NCBI GenBank assembly: GCA_963828755.1
Contig: CAWHFY010000023.1
Coordinates: 1-64,000 of the forward strand
Direction of reading: 5' to 3'
From: WHSW01 sp963828755
Lineage (GTDB): Bacteria > Actinomycetota > Thermoleophilia > Solirubrobacterales > 70-9
Length of the DNA: 64,000 bases
Part shown: in pieces, positions 9,165 to 17,927 of the stretch
Layout: each line of letters starts with the position of its first letter
Numbering within the stretch: the stretch's first letter is position 1
Program-made: the position numbers and the translations under genes
The notes under the pieces: model-generated
What the model was told of the DNA's origin: nothing
The model's database searches: none
Seen by the model: only the letters and a program-made list of their open reading frames with translations

Positions 9165-10103
9165 GTGGGTGAGGCGAATCAACCGCCCGTGACCAAGACC
9201 GCCACCAAGTCTCGCCCCGCCACCCGCACCCGCTCGAGTTCCGCCAACGGGACCGCCCGCCGGACCCCCACCCGGCCGAACGGCAAGGCGCTCTCGACCT
9301 ACATCACGGAACGCTTCGACGAGTTCTCGCGCTCGCAGAAGGATGTGGCGCGCTACATCGTCGATCACCTCGACGAAGCCGCCTTCCAGACCGCCGAGGA
9401 GCTCGCCCGTCGCGCCGACACCTCGTCCTCGACCGTGGTCCGCTTCTCACAGGCGCTCGGCTTCGAGGGCTACCCGGAACTTCAGCAGGCCGCGATCGAG
9501 GAATACCGCAGCCGCGGGCCGGCCGAGACCGGGAACTCGACCGCGCCGCTGTTCGACTTCGACCACTCCGAGTTCGAGGCGTCGCTGGCCGCCGACCACG
9601 CGAACGTCGAGGAGACGGTCCGCAACCTGACCCGTGAGCAGGTCGAGGCGTGCGTCACCGCCCTGGGCAGCGCCCACCGGGTGATGATCGTCGGCATGGA
9701 TCAGCTCGCCTTCTTCGCCAGCTACCTGCGCCATCTGCTGGCGCTGCTCGACATCCGCGCCGAGGTCGTCGCCAGCCCCCGCCAAGACTCGATCACACGG
9801 CTGTCGCGCGTCGACGAGGATTCGCTCGTGATCGCCTTCTCCGCAGGCCGCGCGCACCCGATCGTGGTCCGGGCGATGAAGCTCGCCAAGCACCGTGGAG
9901 CGTCGACGATGGCGATCACCGATGCGACCCTTTCCGACATCGGCCAGCACTCGGATCTGACGCTCTACTACTCGTCGAACGGACCCTCGTTCACCCGCTC
10001 GAACACGTCGCTGCTGGCGATCGTCCAGGCGCTTGCGTACGGCGTCTACGCCCGCGACAAGGGCGCGTACAAGGACCGCATCCGGGCCTTCAAGCTGAAG
10101 TAA
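9165..10103 (+). CDS. MurR/RpiR-family transcriptional regulator
   Basis: A 312-aa regulator with a basic low-complexity N-terminal tail (residues 1-45) and an RpiR-type helix-turn-helix (about 50-125: SQKDVARYIVDHLDEAAFQTAEELARRADTS with the recognition helix SSTVVRFSQALGF). A SIS sugar-phosphate-binding domain follows (about 150-290: HRVMIVGMDQLAFFASYLRHLL, LVIAFSAGRAHPIVVRAMKLAK). Members sense phosphosugars. No sugar operon is adjacent, so the target genes are unknown. A strong terminator follows, making it a single-gene unit. Confidence 0.88.
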   Translation: MGEANQPPVTKTATKSRPATRTRSSSANGTARRTPTRPNGKALSTYITERFDEFSRSQKDVARYIVDHLDEAAFQTAEELARRADTSSSTVVRFSQALGFEGYPELQQAAIEEYRSRGPAETGNSTAPLFDFDHSEFEASLAADHANVEETVRNLTREQVEACVTALGSAHRVMIVGMDQLAFFASYLRHLLALLDIRAEVVASPRQDSITRLSRVDEDSLVIAFSAGRAHPIVVRAMKLAKHRGASTMAITDATLSDIGQHSDLTLYYSSNGPSFTRSNTSLLAIVQALAYGVYARDKGAYKDRIRAFKLK

Positions 10104-10160
10104 CTCGGGCACGTCCTCGAATAACTCGCGGCACGTCCTCCGCTCCCGCTCGAACAAATT

Positions 10161-10190
10161 GTCCGCGGCTACGCCCGCGGACTTCTTTTT
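10161..10190 (+). terminator. Rho-independent terminator after the RpiR regulator
   Basis: An 8-bp perfect stem GTCCGCGG / CCGCGGAC (10161-10182) with a short CTACGC-type loop is followed by TTCTTTTT to 10190. It lies about 55 bp after the regulator stop. The rest of 10104-10256 shows no gene. Confidence 0.88.
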
Positions 10191-10256
10191 GTGCTTCCGC
10201 GTCCGGGCGTGCGCGGTGGGGGGTTGCGCGTCTAGGGCGCTTGGGAAATTCCTCCC

Positions 10257-11564
10257 ATGCAAGCGATCGTGCAGACGACGGGCAGAGCCCGAAGCCGAGC
10301 GGCGCGCCTTCTACGGTCGGTGGCGCCGACGGCCCCGCCGCCCGCCGCCTGGATGCCGAGCGCGCACACCAAATCCCGCCCTTCGATCCGCCGACTCGCC
10401 GTCGCGGCGATCGCCCTCGTGGCCTGCCTTGCCGGGGCGCTGGCCTCGGGGCCGAGCTCGAGCGCGCAGAGCGAGCAGCTCGACGCGGTTCGGTTCCAGC
10501 AGGACAGGGTTCGCTCGCAGCTCGCCGACCAGAACGCCGCCGTCGACGCGCTGATCGGGCAGGTCTCGGCCCTCCGCGAGCGCGAGGACAGGGTCTCGGC
10601 CGAGCTCGCCGAGCAGGAGGCCGAGCTCGCCACGGCCCGGAGCGAGCTGGCCGAAGCCCGGGCGGCGCTCGCCGAAACGAACCGGCGGCTCGAGGACGCG
10701 CTCGGCGCCCTGCGACAGCTGCTGGTCTCGATCTATCGCCACGGCGAGCCCGACGTGCTGACGCTGCTGCTCGACTCCGACAACTTCGACGACCTCACCG
10801 CCACGTCGATCTATCTCGAGCGCATCCAGGACTACGAAGCCGGCGTGGTCAACAAGGTGCGTGAGCTGCGCACCGATGCGAGGTCCTATGTCGCCGACGT
10901 CGAGGGGTCGGTGGAGCGGATGGAGGACGCGCGGGCGGCGATCGCCGAGCGCCAGAAGGCGCTGACCGCATCACGAGCGTCGCTCGAGGAGCGCGAGTCC
11001 GCGCTGCAGGCCGCGCAGGACGAGCGCCGCCGGCAGCTCGCGCAGCTGCAGGGCAAGGAACGAAGCCTCGTCCGGGCGCTGTCACCGCCCGCTCCGGCTC
11101 CGACTCCGGCGGATGGCGAGGCGGCCAGTGCGCCACCGACCGCCGACGTGCCCCCTCCCAGCGGATCGTCGGCGACGATCAACTCGGACGGCACGGCGAC
11201 GGCCCCCGCCGACGCGCCACAGGCCGTCAAGGACACGGTCGCTGCCGCCAACGCGATCTCGGACATGCCGTACCTCTGGGGCGGCGGTCACGGCTCGTTC
11301 GAGTCGAGCGGCTACGACTGCTCCGGGTCGGTGAGCTACGCGCTGCATGGCGGAGGTTTCCTCTCCACGCCGCTCGATTCGACCGGCTTCATGACCTGGG
11401 GGGAAGGTGGGGCCGGCCAGTGGATCACCGTGTACTCGAACCCGGGCCATGCCTTCATGGTCGTCGCCGGCCTTCGCTTCGACACCTCCGGGGGCGCGGG
11501 GCCCCGCTGGCAGGGTCCCCGGGACCCGGCCGGCTTCGTCGCCACGCACCCGCCCGGCTATTAG
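10257..11564 (+). CDS. Secreted coiled-coil peptidoglycan hydrolase (NlpC/P60-like)
   Basis: A 435-aa exported protein. A long basic lead precedes a hydrophobic signal segment (about 42-66), so the true start may be a later ATG at 10353. A coiled coil of Gln/Glu/Ala/Arg heptads spans about residues 75-275 and a Pro/Ala/Thr linker 280-320. The C-terminal domain has YLWGGGH...GYDCSGSVSYAL (catalytic Cys) and NPGHAFMVVAG (His), the NlpC/P60 cysteine peptidase plan. The build resembles RipA-type cell-separation hydrolases, where the coiled coil holds the enzyme inactive until recruited. It ends 11 bp before the carotenoid oxygenase gene. Confidence 0.82.
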   Translation: MQAIVQTTGRARSRAARLLRSVAPTAPPPAAWMPSAHTKSRPSIRRLAVAAIALVACLAGALASGPSSSAQSEQLDAVRFQQDRVRSQLADQNAAVDALIGQVSALREREDRVSAELAEQEAELATARSELAEARAALAETNRRLEDALGALRQLLVSIYRHGEPDVLTLLLDSDNFDDLTATSIYLERIQDYEAGVVNKVRELRTDARSYVADVEGSVERMEDARAAIAERQKALTASRASLEERESALQAAQDERRRQLAQLQGKERSLVRALSPPAPAPTPADGEAASAPPTADVPPPSGSSATINSDGTATAPADAPQAVKDTVAAANAISDMPYLWGGGHGSFESSGYDCSGSVSYALHGGGFLSTPLDSTGFMTWGEGGAGQWITVYSNPGHAFMVVAGLRFDTSGGAGPRWQGPRDPAGFVATHPPGY

Positions 11565-11567
11565 GGT
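11562..11567 (+). promoter_or_regulatory. Putative leaderless -10 box for the carotenoid oxygenase
   Basis: TAGGGT begins on the upstream stop codon and lies 8 nt before ATG 11576. It is one of a series of TANNNT boxes at 6-8 nt from start codons in this window. No Shine-Dalgarno sequence is seen here. Confidence 0.4.
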
Positions 11568-11575
11568 TGGGGCGC

Positions 11576-12997
11576 ATGCGAGCCGCAACTGACCTCGCCG
11601 CCGCGGTTGCCGGGTCGGCGAAGGGCTTCGAGTCCCTCGACGACGAGGTTCGGGTCGATGCCCTGCCGCTCAGCGGCCGGCTGCCCGAGTGGCTGACCGG
11701 GTCGCTCCTGCGCACCGGGCCGGCGAAGTGGGAGGTCGGCGACCGGACGATGAACCACTGGTTCGACGGCTTCGCGATGCTGCACAGGTTCGGGATCGCC
11801 GGTGGGCGGGTTTCCTACGCCAGCCGGTTCCTGGAGAGCAACGCCTATCGCGACGCGAAGCGGACCGGCCGGATCACGCACTCGGAGTTCGCGACGGACC
11901 CGTGCAGGTCGCTGTTCCAGCGGGTCGCGGCAACGTTCTCGCCCACGCTCTCCGACAACGCGAACGTCAACCTGGTCGAGCTCGGCGAGCGGTTCATCGC
12001 CATGACCGAGACGCCGATCCCGGTCGAGTTCGACGCCGAGACGCTCGCGACCGCCGGGGTCGCGTACGAGGCGCCCGGGATCCTGACCACCGCACACCCG
12101 CATCTCGATCGCGCGAGCGGCGGGCTGATCAACTACTCGGCGAAGCTCGGGCCCCGCAACGAGTATCGGTTCTTCCGCCTGGCTCGTGACGATGCCACGC
12201 CCGAGGTGATCGCCAGCCAAGCGGTCAAGGAGCCCGCCTACATGCATTCGTTCGGGCTCACCGCGCGCTGGCTCGTGCTCGCCGAGTTTCCCTACGTCGT
12301 CAACCCGCTGCGCCTCGCGTTCAGCGGCCGCCCCTACATCGAGAACTTCCGCTGGAAGCCGGAACTCGGCACCCGGTTCACGCTGCTCGACCGGGCGACC
12401 GGTGAGGCGAGTGGGCCGTTCGGGACCGACGCCTGCTTCGGCTTCCATCATGTCAACGCCTACGAGGAAGGCGACGAGGTTGTCGTCGACCTGTGCACGT
12501 TCGGGGACGCCGGGATCGTCGAGGACCTCTACCTCGAACGGCTGAGGGCCGGCAAGCCGGTCGCGGACCCGGAGCTGCGCCGCTTCCGGATCCGCCCAGG
12601 GGACGGGAGCGTCTCGCACGAGCGCCTGGTCGACGACGGCTTCGACCTTCCGCGGATCAACTACGCGCGGTACCACGAGCGCAAGCACCGCTACGTCTGG
12701 GGGGTCGCCACCGACGATTCCGGGTGGCTGGCGCGGATCGTCAAGGCCGACGTCGAGCGCCGCGAGACCATCGCCTGGGCGGAGCCCGGCCGCTACGCCG
12801 GTGAGCCAGTGTTCGTCGCCGACCCGGGGGCGAAGACTGAGGACGCGGGGGTGGTGCTCTCGGTCGTTCTCGACGCCGATCAAGGGGCTTCGTTCCTGCT
12901 CGTCCTGGACGCCGCCAGCCTCGACGAGATCGCCCGGGCCGAGGCGCCGCACCACATCCCGTTTGGCTTTCACGGCCAGTTCGCGCCCGCGCGCTGA
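11576..12997 (+). CDS. Carotenoid cleavage oxygenase (RPE65/CCD family)
   Basis: A 473-aa non-haem iron dioxygenase that cleaves carotenoid or apocarotenoid double bonds. Four histidine motifs that normally bind Fe(II) in the seven-bladed propeller are present: TTAHPHLD, AYMHSFGLT, FGFHHVNAYEEG and the C-terminal PFGFHGQF. The N-terminal GSLLRTGPAKWEVG...MNHWFDGFAMLHRF block is typical of the family, and the length is normal. Carotenoid pigments are common in this lineage. The product (retinal, apocarotenal or stilbene cleavage) cannot be read from sequence. Confidence 0.9.
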   Translation: MRAATDLAAAVAGSAKGFESLDDEVRVDALPLSGRLPEWLTGSLLRTGPAKWEVGDRTMNHWFDGFAMLHRFGIAGGRVSYASRFLESNAYRDAKRTGRITHSEFATDPCRSLFQRVAATFSPTLSDNANVNLVELGERFIAMTETPIPVEFDAETLATAGVAYEAPGILTTAHPHLDRASGGLINYSAKLGPRNEYRFFRLARDDATPEVIASQAVKEPAYMHSFGLTARWLVLAEFPYVVNPLRLAFSGRPYIENFRWKPELGTRFTLLDRATGEASGPFGTDACFGFHHVNAYEEGDEVVVDLCTFGDAGIVEDLYLERLRAGKPVADPELRRFRIRPGDGSVSHERLVDDGFDLPRINYARYHERKHRYVWGVATDDSGWLARIVKADVERRETIAWAEPGRYAGEPVFVADPGAKTEDAGVVLSVVLDADQGASFLLVLDAASLDEIARAEAPHHIPFGFHGQFAPAR

Positions 12998-13079
12998 CGA
13001 CTCGGACAATCGGGCGGGCCAATTTTGGACCCGAGCCGGACCGGGCGCGGCGGGGCGTCTCTCGTATCCTCAGACCTAG

Positions 13080-13968
13080 ATGAGCGAGACGGGAACATTC
13101 AGGGTCAAGCGCGGCCTTGCGGAAATGCTCAAGGGCGGCGTGATCATGGACGTGGTCAACGCCGACGAGGCCCGGGTGGCCGAGGACGCCGGCGCGGTCG
13201 CCGTGATGGCGCTCGAGCGAGTGCCCGCAGATATCCGCCGCGACGGCGGCGTCGCGCGGATGAGCGATCCGTCGATGATCAAGGGGATCCAGGAGGCCGT
13301 GACGATCCCGGTGATGGCGAAGGCGCGGATCGGCCACTTCGCCGAGGCGCAGGTGCTGCAGGCGCTCGAGGTCGACTACGTCGACGAGTCCGAGGTCCTG
13401 ACGCCGGCCGACGAGGCCAATCACATCGATAAACACGCGTTCGAGACCCCGTTCGTGTGCGGGGCCACCGACCTCGGCGAGGCGCTGCGGCGGCTCGCCG
13501 AAGGCGCGGCGATGATCCGCTCGAAGGGCGAGGCCGGCACCGGCAACATCGTCGAGGCGGTCCGCCATCTGCGCGAGATCGTCGGCGGGATCCGCCGCCT
13601 CGGGACGCTCGAGCCCGCGCAGCTCTACGCAGCTGCGAAGGAGCTGCGCGCTCCGGTCGAGATCGTCGAGGAGGTCGCCCGCGAGCGGCAAGCTGCCCGT
13701 GCCGATGTTCTGCGCCGGCGGGATCGCGACCCCGGCCGACGCGGCGCTGACCATGCAGCTCGGAGCCGAGGGCAACTTCGTCGGCTCAGGAATCTTCAAG
13801 TCCGCCGATCCGGAGCGGCGGGCGCGAGCGATCGTCGAGGCAACCACGCACTTCAACGACCCCGAGCGGGTCGCCGCGGCCTCGACCGGTCTCGGCGAGC
13901 CGATGCGCGGCGACGACATCGCCGAGCTCGCGGCCCAGGGCGAGCTGCTTCAGCATCGCGGTGGCTGA
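13080..13968 (+). CDS. pdxS: Pyridoxal 5'-phosphate synthase, synthase subunit (frameshifted)
   Basis: Makes PLP from ribose 5-phosphate, glyceraldehyde 3-phosphate and ammonia delivered by PdxT. Signature stretches include GGVIMDVVNADEARVAEDAGA, MSDPSMIKGIQEAV, MAKARIGHFAEAQVL, DYVDESEVLTPADE and IRSKGEAGTGN. The frame breaks near 13683: codons run on multiples of 3 up to there, while GKLPVPMFCAGGIATPADAAL...FVGSGIFKS continues one base later. Removing one G restores the expected VARSGKLPV. The -10-like TATCCT at 13065-13070 is 9 nt before the ATG. The stop overlaps pdxT by 8 bases. Confidence 0.93.
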
Positions 13969-14614
13969 GCCGCCGTTCGCGGGGGATCAGCCGCGCCGGC
14001 TCCGGGTCGGCGTGCTCGCGAGCCAGGGCGACTTCGCGGCGCACGCCTCGATGCTGGGCGGGCTCGGCGCCGAGGCGGTCGAGGTCCGCACGTCGGAGGC
14101 GCTGGCCGGTCTCGACGCGCTGGTGATCCCGGGCGGGGAGTCGACGACGATCATGAAGGCGATCGCCCGTGACGGCCTGGAGCCGGCGATTCGCGCCCAC
14201 GCCGAGTCCGGGCGCCCGATCCTCGGCACCTGCGCCGGGATGATCGTCTGCGACCGCGAGCGCCTCGGCCTCGTCGACGTCGTCTGTCGCCGCAACGCCT
14301 TCGGTCGCCAGATCGCGAGCTTCGAGGCCGACCTCGAGCTCACCGGGATCGGCCCGGAGCCGCTGCGCGCGGTGTTCATCCGCGCACCGTGGGTAGAGCC
14401 GCAGAGCATCGGCCCGGCGGTGGAGGTGTTGGCAACAGTTGAGGACCACCCGGTCGCGGTCCGCGAGGGCCAGATCGTGCTCTGCTCGTTTCACCCCGAG
14501 CTGACGGAGGATTCACGAGTGCACGCACTGTTGATGGCGATGGCAACCGCCGCGAGCGAGCGGCGCGAGGCCGCGCCGGCGGGGGCGCCGGCGCCGAAAG
14601 GAGAGGCTGAATGA
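13961..14614 (+). CDS. pdxT: Pyridoxal 5'-phosphate synthase, glutaminase subunit
   Basis: Class I glutamine amidotransferase partner of PdxS, 217 aa. It begins (after a short lead) VGVLASQGDFAAHASML and has VIPGGESTTIMK, the nucleophile elbow GTCAGMIV and the His-Glu pair in FHPELTED. The start GTG 13961 overlaps the end of pdxS, as expected for a 1:1 complex. Its stop overlaps the following start by ATGA. The C-terminus carries an extra Ala/Pro/Glu tail of about 20 residues. Confidence 0.95.
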   Translation: MAEPPFAGDQPRRLRVGVLASQGDFAAHASMLGGLGAEAVEVRTSEALAGLDALVIPGGESTTIMKAIARDGLEPAIRAHAESGRPILGTCAGMIVCDRERLGLVDVVCRRNAFGRQIASFEADLELTGIGPEPLRAVFIRAPWVEPQSIGPAVEVLATVEDHPVAVREGQIVLCSFHPELTEDSRVHALLMAMATAASERREAAPAGAPAPKGEAE

Positions 14615-15714
14615 AGGACCCGAGGGTCGAAAACCTGGCGAGGATCCTGGTCGGATACTCGACGCACGTGGGGGAGGGCGACACCTGCCTGATCGAAGGG
14701 CCCAGCGCCGCCGAGCCGCTGGTCGCCGCCATCTATGAGCAGGTCCTCCAGGCGGGCGGCATGCCGGTCGTCTCGATGGCCTTCGACGGCCAGCAGGCGT
14801 CGTACTTCAAGCACGCGTCAGACGCCCAGCTCGACTGGATCTCGCCGGTCCAGGAATGGGCGATCGAGCAGGCCGACTGCCGGATCGCGATCTGGGCCGA
14901 CACCAACACGCGCGAGCTGTCCAACGTCGGGCCCGAGCGCCAAACGCGGCGCCGCAACGCGACCCGCGACCTGATGGCGACGATGCTCAAGCGCTCCTCC
15001 GAGGGCGATTACCGCTGGGTCGGGACGATGTATCCGACCAACGCCCACGCGGCGGACGCCGAGATGAGCCTCGCCGACTTCGAGGACTTCTACTACCGCG
15101 CCTGCCTCGCCGACGACCCGGATCCGCTCGGAGCCTGGAAGCGCGCCTCGGAGGAGTGCCACCGACTCGCCGAGTGGATCGAGGGGCGCGAGGAGGTGCG
15201 AATCGTCTCCGAGGGCACCGACTTGACGCTCGGGATCGCGGGCCGCCACTTCATCCCCTGCGACGGCGAGCACAACATGCCGGACGGCGAGTTCTTCACC
15301 GGCCCGATCGAGGACTCGGCCGAGGGCGAGGTCTCGTTCCACCTCCCGGCGACGATCGGCGGGCGCGAGGTGGCCGGCGTGAGGCTGCGCTTCGAGGCGG
15401 GCAAGGTGGTCGACGCGACCGCCGAACGCGGCGAGGAATACCTGATCAACATGCTCGACTCCGACGAGGGCGCGCGGCGCTTGGGCGAGCTCGGGATCGG
15501 CACCAACTTCGGGATCGAGAACGGCACCCGCTCGGTCCTGCTCGATGAGAAGATCGGCGGCACGATCCATCTCGCGGTCGGCGCCAGCTACCCCGAGTCG
15601 GGCGGCGTCAACGAGAGCGCCGTCCACACGGACATGGTCTGCGACTTGCGACGGGGAGGACGGGTCGAGGTCGATGGCGAATTGCTGCAGGAGGACGGCG
15701 TCTTCGCCGTCTGA
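14611..15714 (+). CDS. M29-family metallo-aminopeptidase
   Basis: A 367-aa leucyl aminopeptidase of the thermophilic aminopeptidase T type (peptidase family M29). The metal-site segments are recognisable: HNMPDGEFFTGP, LGIGTNFGIEN, GGTIHLAVGASYPESGG and SAVHTDMVCDLR. The length fits the family (about 370-410). It is translationally coupled to pdxT, although no direct link between PLP synthesis and peptide breakdown is known, so the pairing may only reflect operon growth. Confidence 0.9.
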   Translation: MKDPRVENLARILVGYSTHVGEGDTCLIEGPSAAEPLVAAIYEQVLQAGGMPVVSMAFDGQQASYFKHASDAQLDWISPVQEWAIEQADCRIAIWADTNTRELSNVGPERQTRRRNATRDLMATMLKRSSEGDYRWVGTMYPTNAHAADAEMSLADFEDFYYRACLADDPDPLGAWKRASEECHRLAEWIEGREEVRIVSEGTDLTLGIAGRHFIPCDGEHNMPDGEFFTGPIEDSAEGEVSFHLPATIGGREVAGVRLRFEAGKVVDATAERGEEYLINMLDSDEGARRLGELGIGTNFGIENGTRSVLLDEKIGGTIHLAVGASYPESGGVNESAVHTDMVCDLRRGGRVEVDGELLQEDGVFAV

Positions 15715-15733
15715 GATCTCTCGAGGAGGAGCA

Positions 15734-16296
15734 ATGAAGCGTTTGATTGCATGCGGCGCGGCGATCGGCCTGATCGCGGCGCTCAGCTTCACCGCCACGG
15801 CCGGGGCCGACCCGGTGACGGGCGGCAAGTCGGTGTTCAAGCCCGAGGTCGCCACGTTCGAGGGCTTCGCCGACATGAGCATCTCGGTCGGGGCTACGGG
15901 CGCCGCGGCCGACAAGCACCGCGGCGTCAACTTCCCGATCTCGGGCGGCGACGTCGGGGCCGGCCCGAAGGGCACGATCGAGCACCGCGGCGGCCTCGTC
16001 TTCTCGCGCAACACGGCCGAGGGCGGGGTCGTGAAGTTCACGCAGTTCGTGGTCAAGATCGGCAAGAACAAGACGAAGCTGTTCGCGAAGTCCGAGCACT
16101 CCGCGGTCCGCTTCCTCGACCTCGACCTCTCCGACGCGACGATCAGCGGCAGCGCCGGCACCAACCTGAAGATCAAGGGCGCCGAGGCGAGCCTGGCGAA
16201 GCCAGGAGCCGAGCGTGCTGTCCCGAGACGTTCGCTTTCCCGTTCCGCAAGGGGATCCCGATGGGGACGATGACGATCAAGGCGTCGATCGGCTGA
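15734..16296 (+). CDS. Secreted protein of unknown function (frameshifted near the end)
   Basis: Begins at ATG 15734 after an excellent GAGGAGGA ribosome site. The signal peptide is MKRLIACGAAIGLIAALSFTATAGA. The mature part reads as a beta-rich domain: FKPEVATFEGFADMSISVGATG, GTIEHRGGLVFSRN, LFAKSEHSAVRFLDLDL, then ISGSAGTNLKIKGAEASLA. The frame is lost at about 16205-16215 (one base short). The last strand, FAFPFRKGIPMGTMTIKASIG, is in another frame and ends at 16296. The pattern of strands resembles HtaA/CHRD-like surface domains but no family is certain. Confidence 0.65.
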
Positions 16297-16468
16297 GCCC
16301 GCCGACATCCGCGTTCCAGACGGGGCGGCTGCGGTCGCCCCGTTTGCGTTCCGAGCGCCGCAACTTGCCGCGCTCGGCGCTGTTCATACGTACACGCGTC
16401 GCCGAGATCTTGTGCCAGGGGCACAAGGGGGTATCGCAAAGGCGACGCCGATGGGATGCCGACGCTGT

Positions 16469-16498
16469 GCCGCGGCCGGATGGGGGTCCGGCCGCGGC
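16469..16498. other. Perfect 12-bp inverted repeat in the 16297-16588 intergenic region
   Basis: GCCGCGGCCGGA and its reverse complement flank a 6-base TGGGGG loop. There is no T-run, so it is a hairpin of unknown role: a Rho-dependent stop, a mRNA-stabilising end or a binding site. The rest of this 292-bp gap shows no gene. Confidence 0.6.
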
Positions 16499-16575
16499 CG
16501 GCGGCCGCTCACTCGCCGACTTTCACCCTGACCACCTCCGCGGTGGTCACGATGAATCTCGGCGCGGGCGGCGCC

Positions 16576-16581
16576 TAGACT
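16576..16581 (+). promoter_or_regulatory. Putative leaderless -10 box for yebC
   Basis: TAGACT lies 7 nt before ATG 16589, with no Shine-Dalgarno sequence between. The spacing matches the other leaderless candidates here. Confidence 0.45.
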
Positions 16582-16588
16582 TGCGCCC

Positions 16589-17341
16589 ATGTCCGGTCAC
16601 TCGAAGTGGGCATCGATCAAGCACAAGAAGGCGGCGACCGACGCGAAGCGCGGCCAGCTGTTCACGAAGTTGGCGCGGGCGATCACGATCGCCGCGCGAG
16701 AGGGCGGCGGTGACCCGGACTCGAACTTCACCCTGGCCGCCGCGATCGAGAAGGCGAAGAGCTACTCGATGCCCAAGGACAACATCGAGCGGGCGATCGT
16801 CCGCGGCACCGGCGAGGGCAGCGGGGACGAGCAGATCGAGCGGGTCGTCTACGAGGGCTACGGCCCGGGCGGCGCCGCGCTCCTGGTCGAGGCGCTGACC
16901 GACAACCGCAATCGGACCGGCGCCGAGATCCGCCACACGTTCGACCGCCACAACGGCAACCTCGGCGAGCCCGGTTCGGTCGCCTGGCAGTTCGAGAAGA
17001 AGGGGATCGTGCTGGTCGACGGCGAGCGCTACTCCGAGGACGATCTGATCGGAGCGATCGACGCCGGCGCCGAGGACGTCGCCCGCGACGGCGACGTGTT
17101 CAAGGTCACCGCCGAGCCCGCCGACCTCACCGCGGTGCGCACCGCGCTCGAGGGCTCCGGGGTCGAGATCGAGTCCTCCGAACTGGCGATGGAGCCGAAC
17201 GCGGTGGTCGAGATCGACGAGGAATCAGAGGCGCGGGCGCTGGTTCGGCTGATGGAGTCGCTCGACGACCACGACGACGTCGAGGCCGTGCACGCGAACT
17301 TCGACATCCCCGAGGCGCTGCTCGAGCAGGTCGCGGCCTAG
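16589..17341 (+). CDS. yebC: YebC/PmpR-family translation/transcription factor
   Basis: A 250-aa cytoplasmic protein of the TACO1/YebC family, with the standard opening MSGHSKWASIKHKKAATDAK, then YSMPKDNIERAI, YEGYGPGGAALLVE, TDNRNRTGAEIRH and a C-terminal acidic ferredoxin-like domain. YebC proteins have been linked to easing ribosome stalls at prolines and to transcriptional control. It commonly sits directly upstream of ruvC, as here, with only a small divergent gene between. Confidence 0.95.
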   Translation: MSGHSKWASIKHKKAATDAKRGQLFTKLARAITIAAREGGGDPDSNFTLAAAIEKAKSYSMPKDNIERAIVRGTGEGSGDEQIERVVYEGYGPGGAALLVEALTDNRNRTGAEIRHTFDRHNGNLGEPGSVAWQFEKKGIVLVDGERYSEDDLIGAIDAGAEDVARDGDVFKVTAEPADLTAVRTALEGSGVEIESSELAMEPNAVVEIDEESEARALVRLMESLDDHDDVEAVHANFDIPEALLEQVAA

Positions 17342-17440
17342 GCGCGTCGGGGCCGCGCCAAGCGGTACTTCTTAGCCCTACCCCGACGGCCCGACGACAT
17401 CGAGGGCTTCGATGGGCCGCCCCGCCGGCGCCGACACCCT

Positions 17441-17671
17441 CTAGGGAGCGCAGGCGGCCTGCAGGAGAAACTCGATATCACGGACGGCCTGGGGGTAGTC
17501 ACCGAGGAACAACTCAGCAGCATTCCGTCTCCCAGTTGCGTCCTGTGCACGGGAGGAGATGAATTGCCCTTCGCAGTTCGGCGGGGATGGTTGATCGGCA
17601 GCCGCCGGACTGGTGATCAGACCAAGGCCGAGCGCACCAGCCGCGAGCAAGGCGACAAAGAGCTTTCTCAT
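17441..17671 (-). CDS. Small secreted protein, unknown
   Basis: A 76-aa product with a textbook signal peptide (MRKLFVALLAAGALGLGLITSPAAA, cleavage after AAADQ) and a mature part of about 50 residues. Two cysteines (CEGQF and the penultimate QAACAP) could form one disulfide. Support for a real gene is a strong AAGGAGA Shine-Dalgarno site 8 nt upstream of ATG 17671. It lies on the opposite strand between yebC and ruvC. Function unknown. Confidence 0.65.
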   Translation of the reverse strand: MRKLFVALLAAGALGLGLITSPAAADQPSPPNCEGQFISSRAQDATGRRNAAELFLGDYPQAVRDIEFLLQAACAP

Positions 17672-17783
17672 CGAAGTCTCCTTCGGTTAGCCGGATGCCC
17701 GTCTCCCGGCCGAAGCTACACCCAACTCGTCCAGCGTCTAGCTCACGCCTCCACGTTCTCCTGCGACATCGCCGCGCGGATGC

Positions 17784-17828
17784 CGAGCGTTACGTTGGCG
17801 TCGACTACCGACGCGGATGTAACGCTCG
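17784..17828. promoter_or_regulatory. Nested inverted repeat upstream of ruvC (candidate operator)
   Basis: Outer arms CGAGCGTTAC (17784-17793) and GTAACGCTCG (17819-17828) are a perfect 10-bp inverted repeat. Inside is a second pair, GCGTCG / CGACGC (17798-17803 and 17809-17814), with 4-base mismatched gaps on both sides and a 5-base centre. It sits in the 256-bp divergent space between the small secreted protein and ruvC, where no gene is visible. It does not match the actinobacterial SOS box. Confidence 0.5.
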
Positions 17829-17927
17829 ACGCCCAGGCTCACCGCACGGACCGCTCTCGGTGCAAACGCGGTGCGAGCGACGCCGCGCCGAAAGAGGCAT
17901 CCGGGTGCGCGTACAGAATCAGTAGCC

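Noticed and set aside
13670..13700. Programmed ribosomal frameshift in pdxS
   Set aside because: There is no slippery sequence or stimulatory structure, and similar breaks occur in many unrelated genes of this window, favouring sequence error.
17672..17927. LexA/SOS box upstream of ruvC
   Set aside because: No sequence close to the TCGAAC-N4-GTTCGA type is present; the only palindrome there is different.
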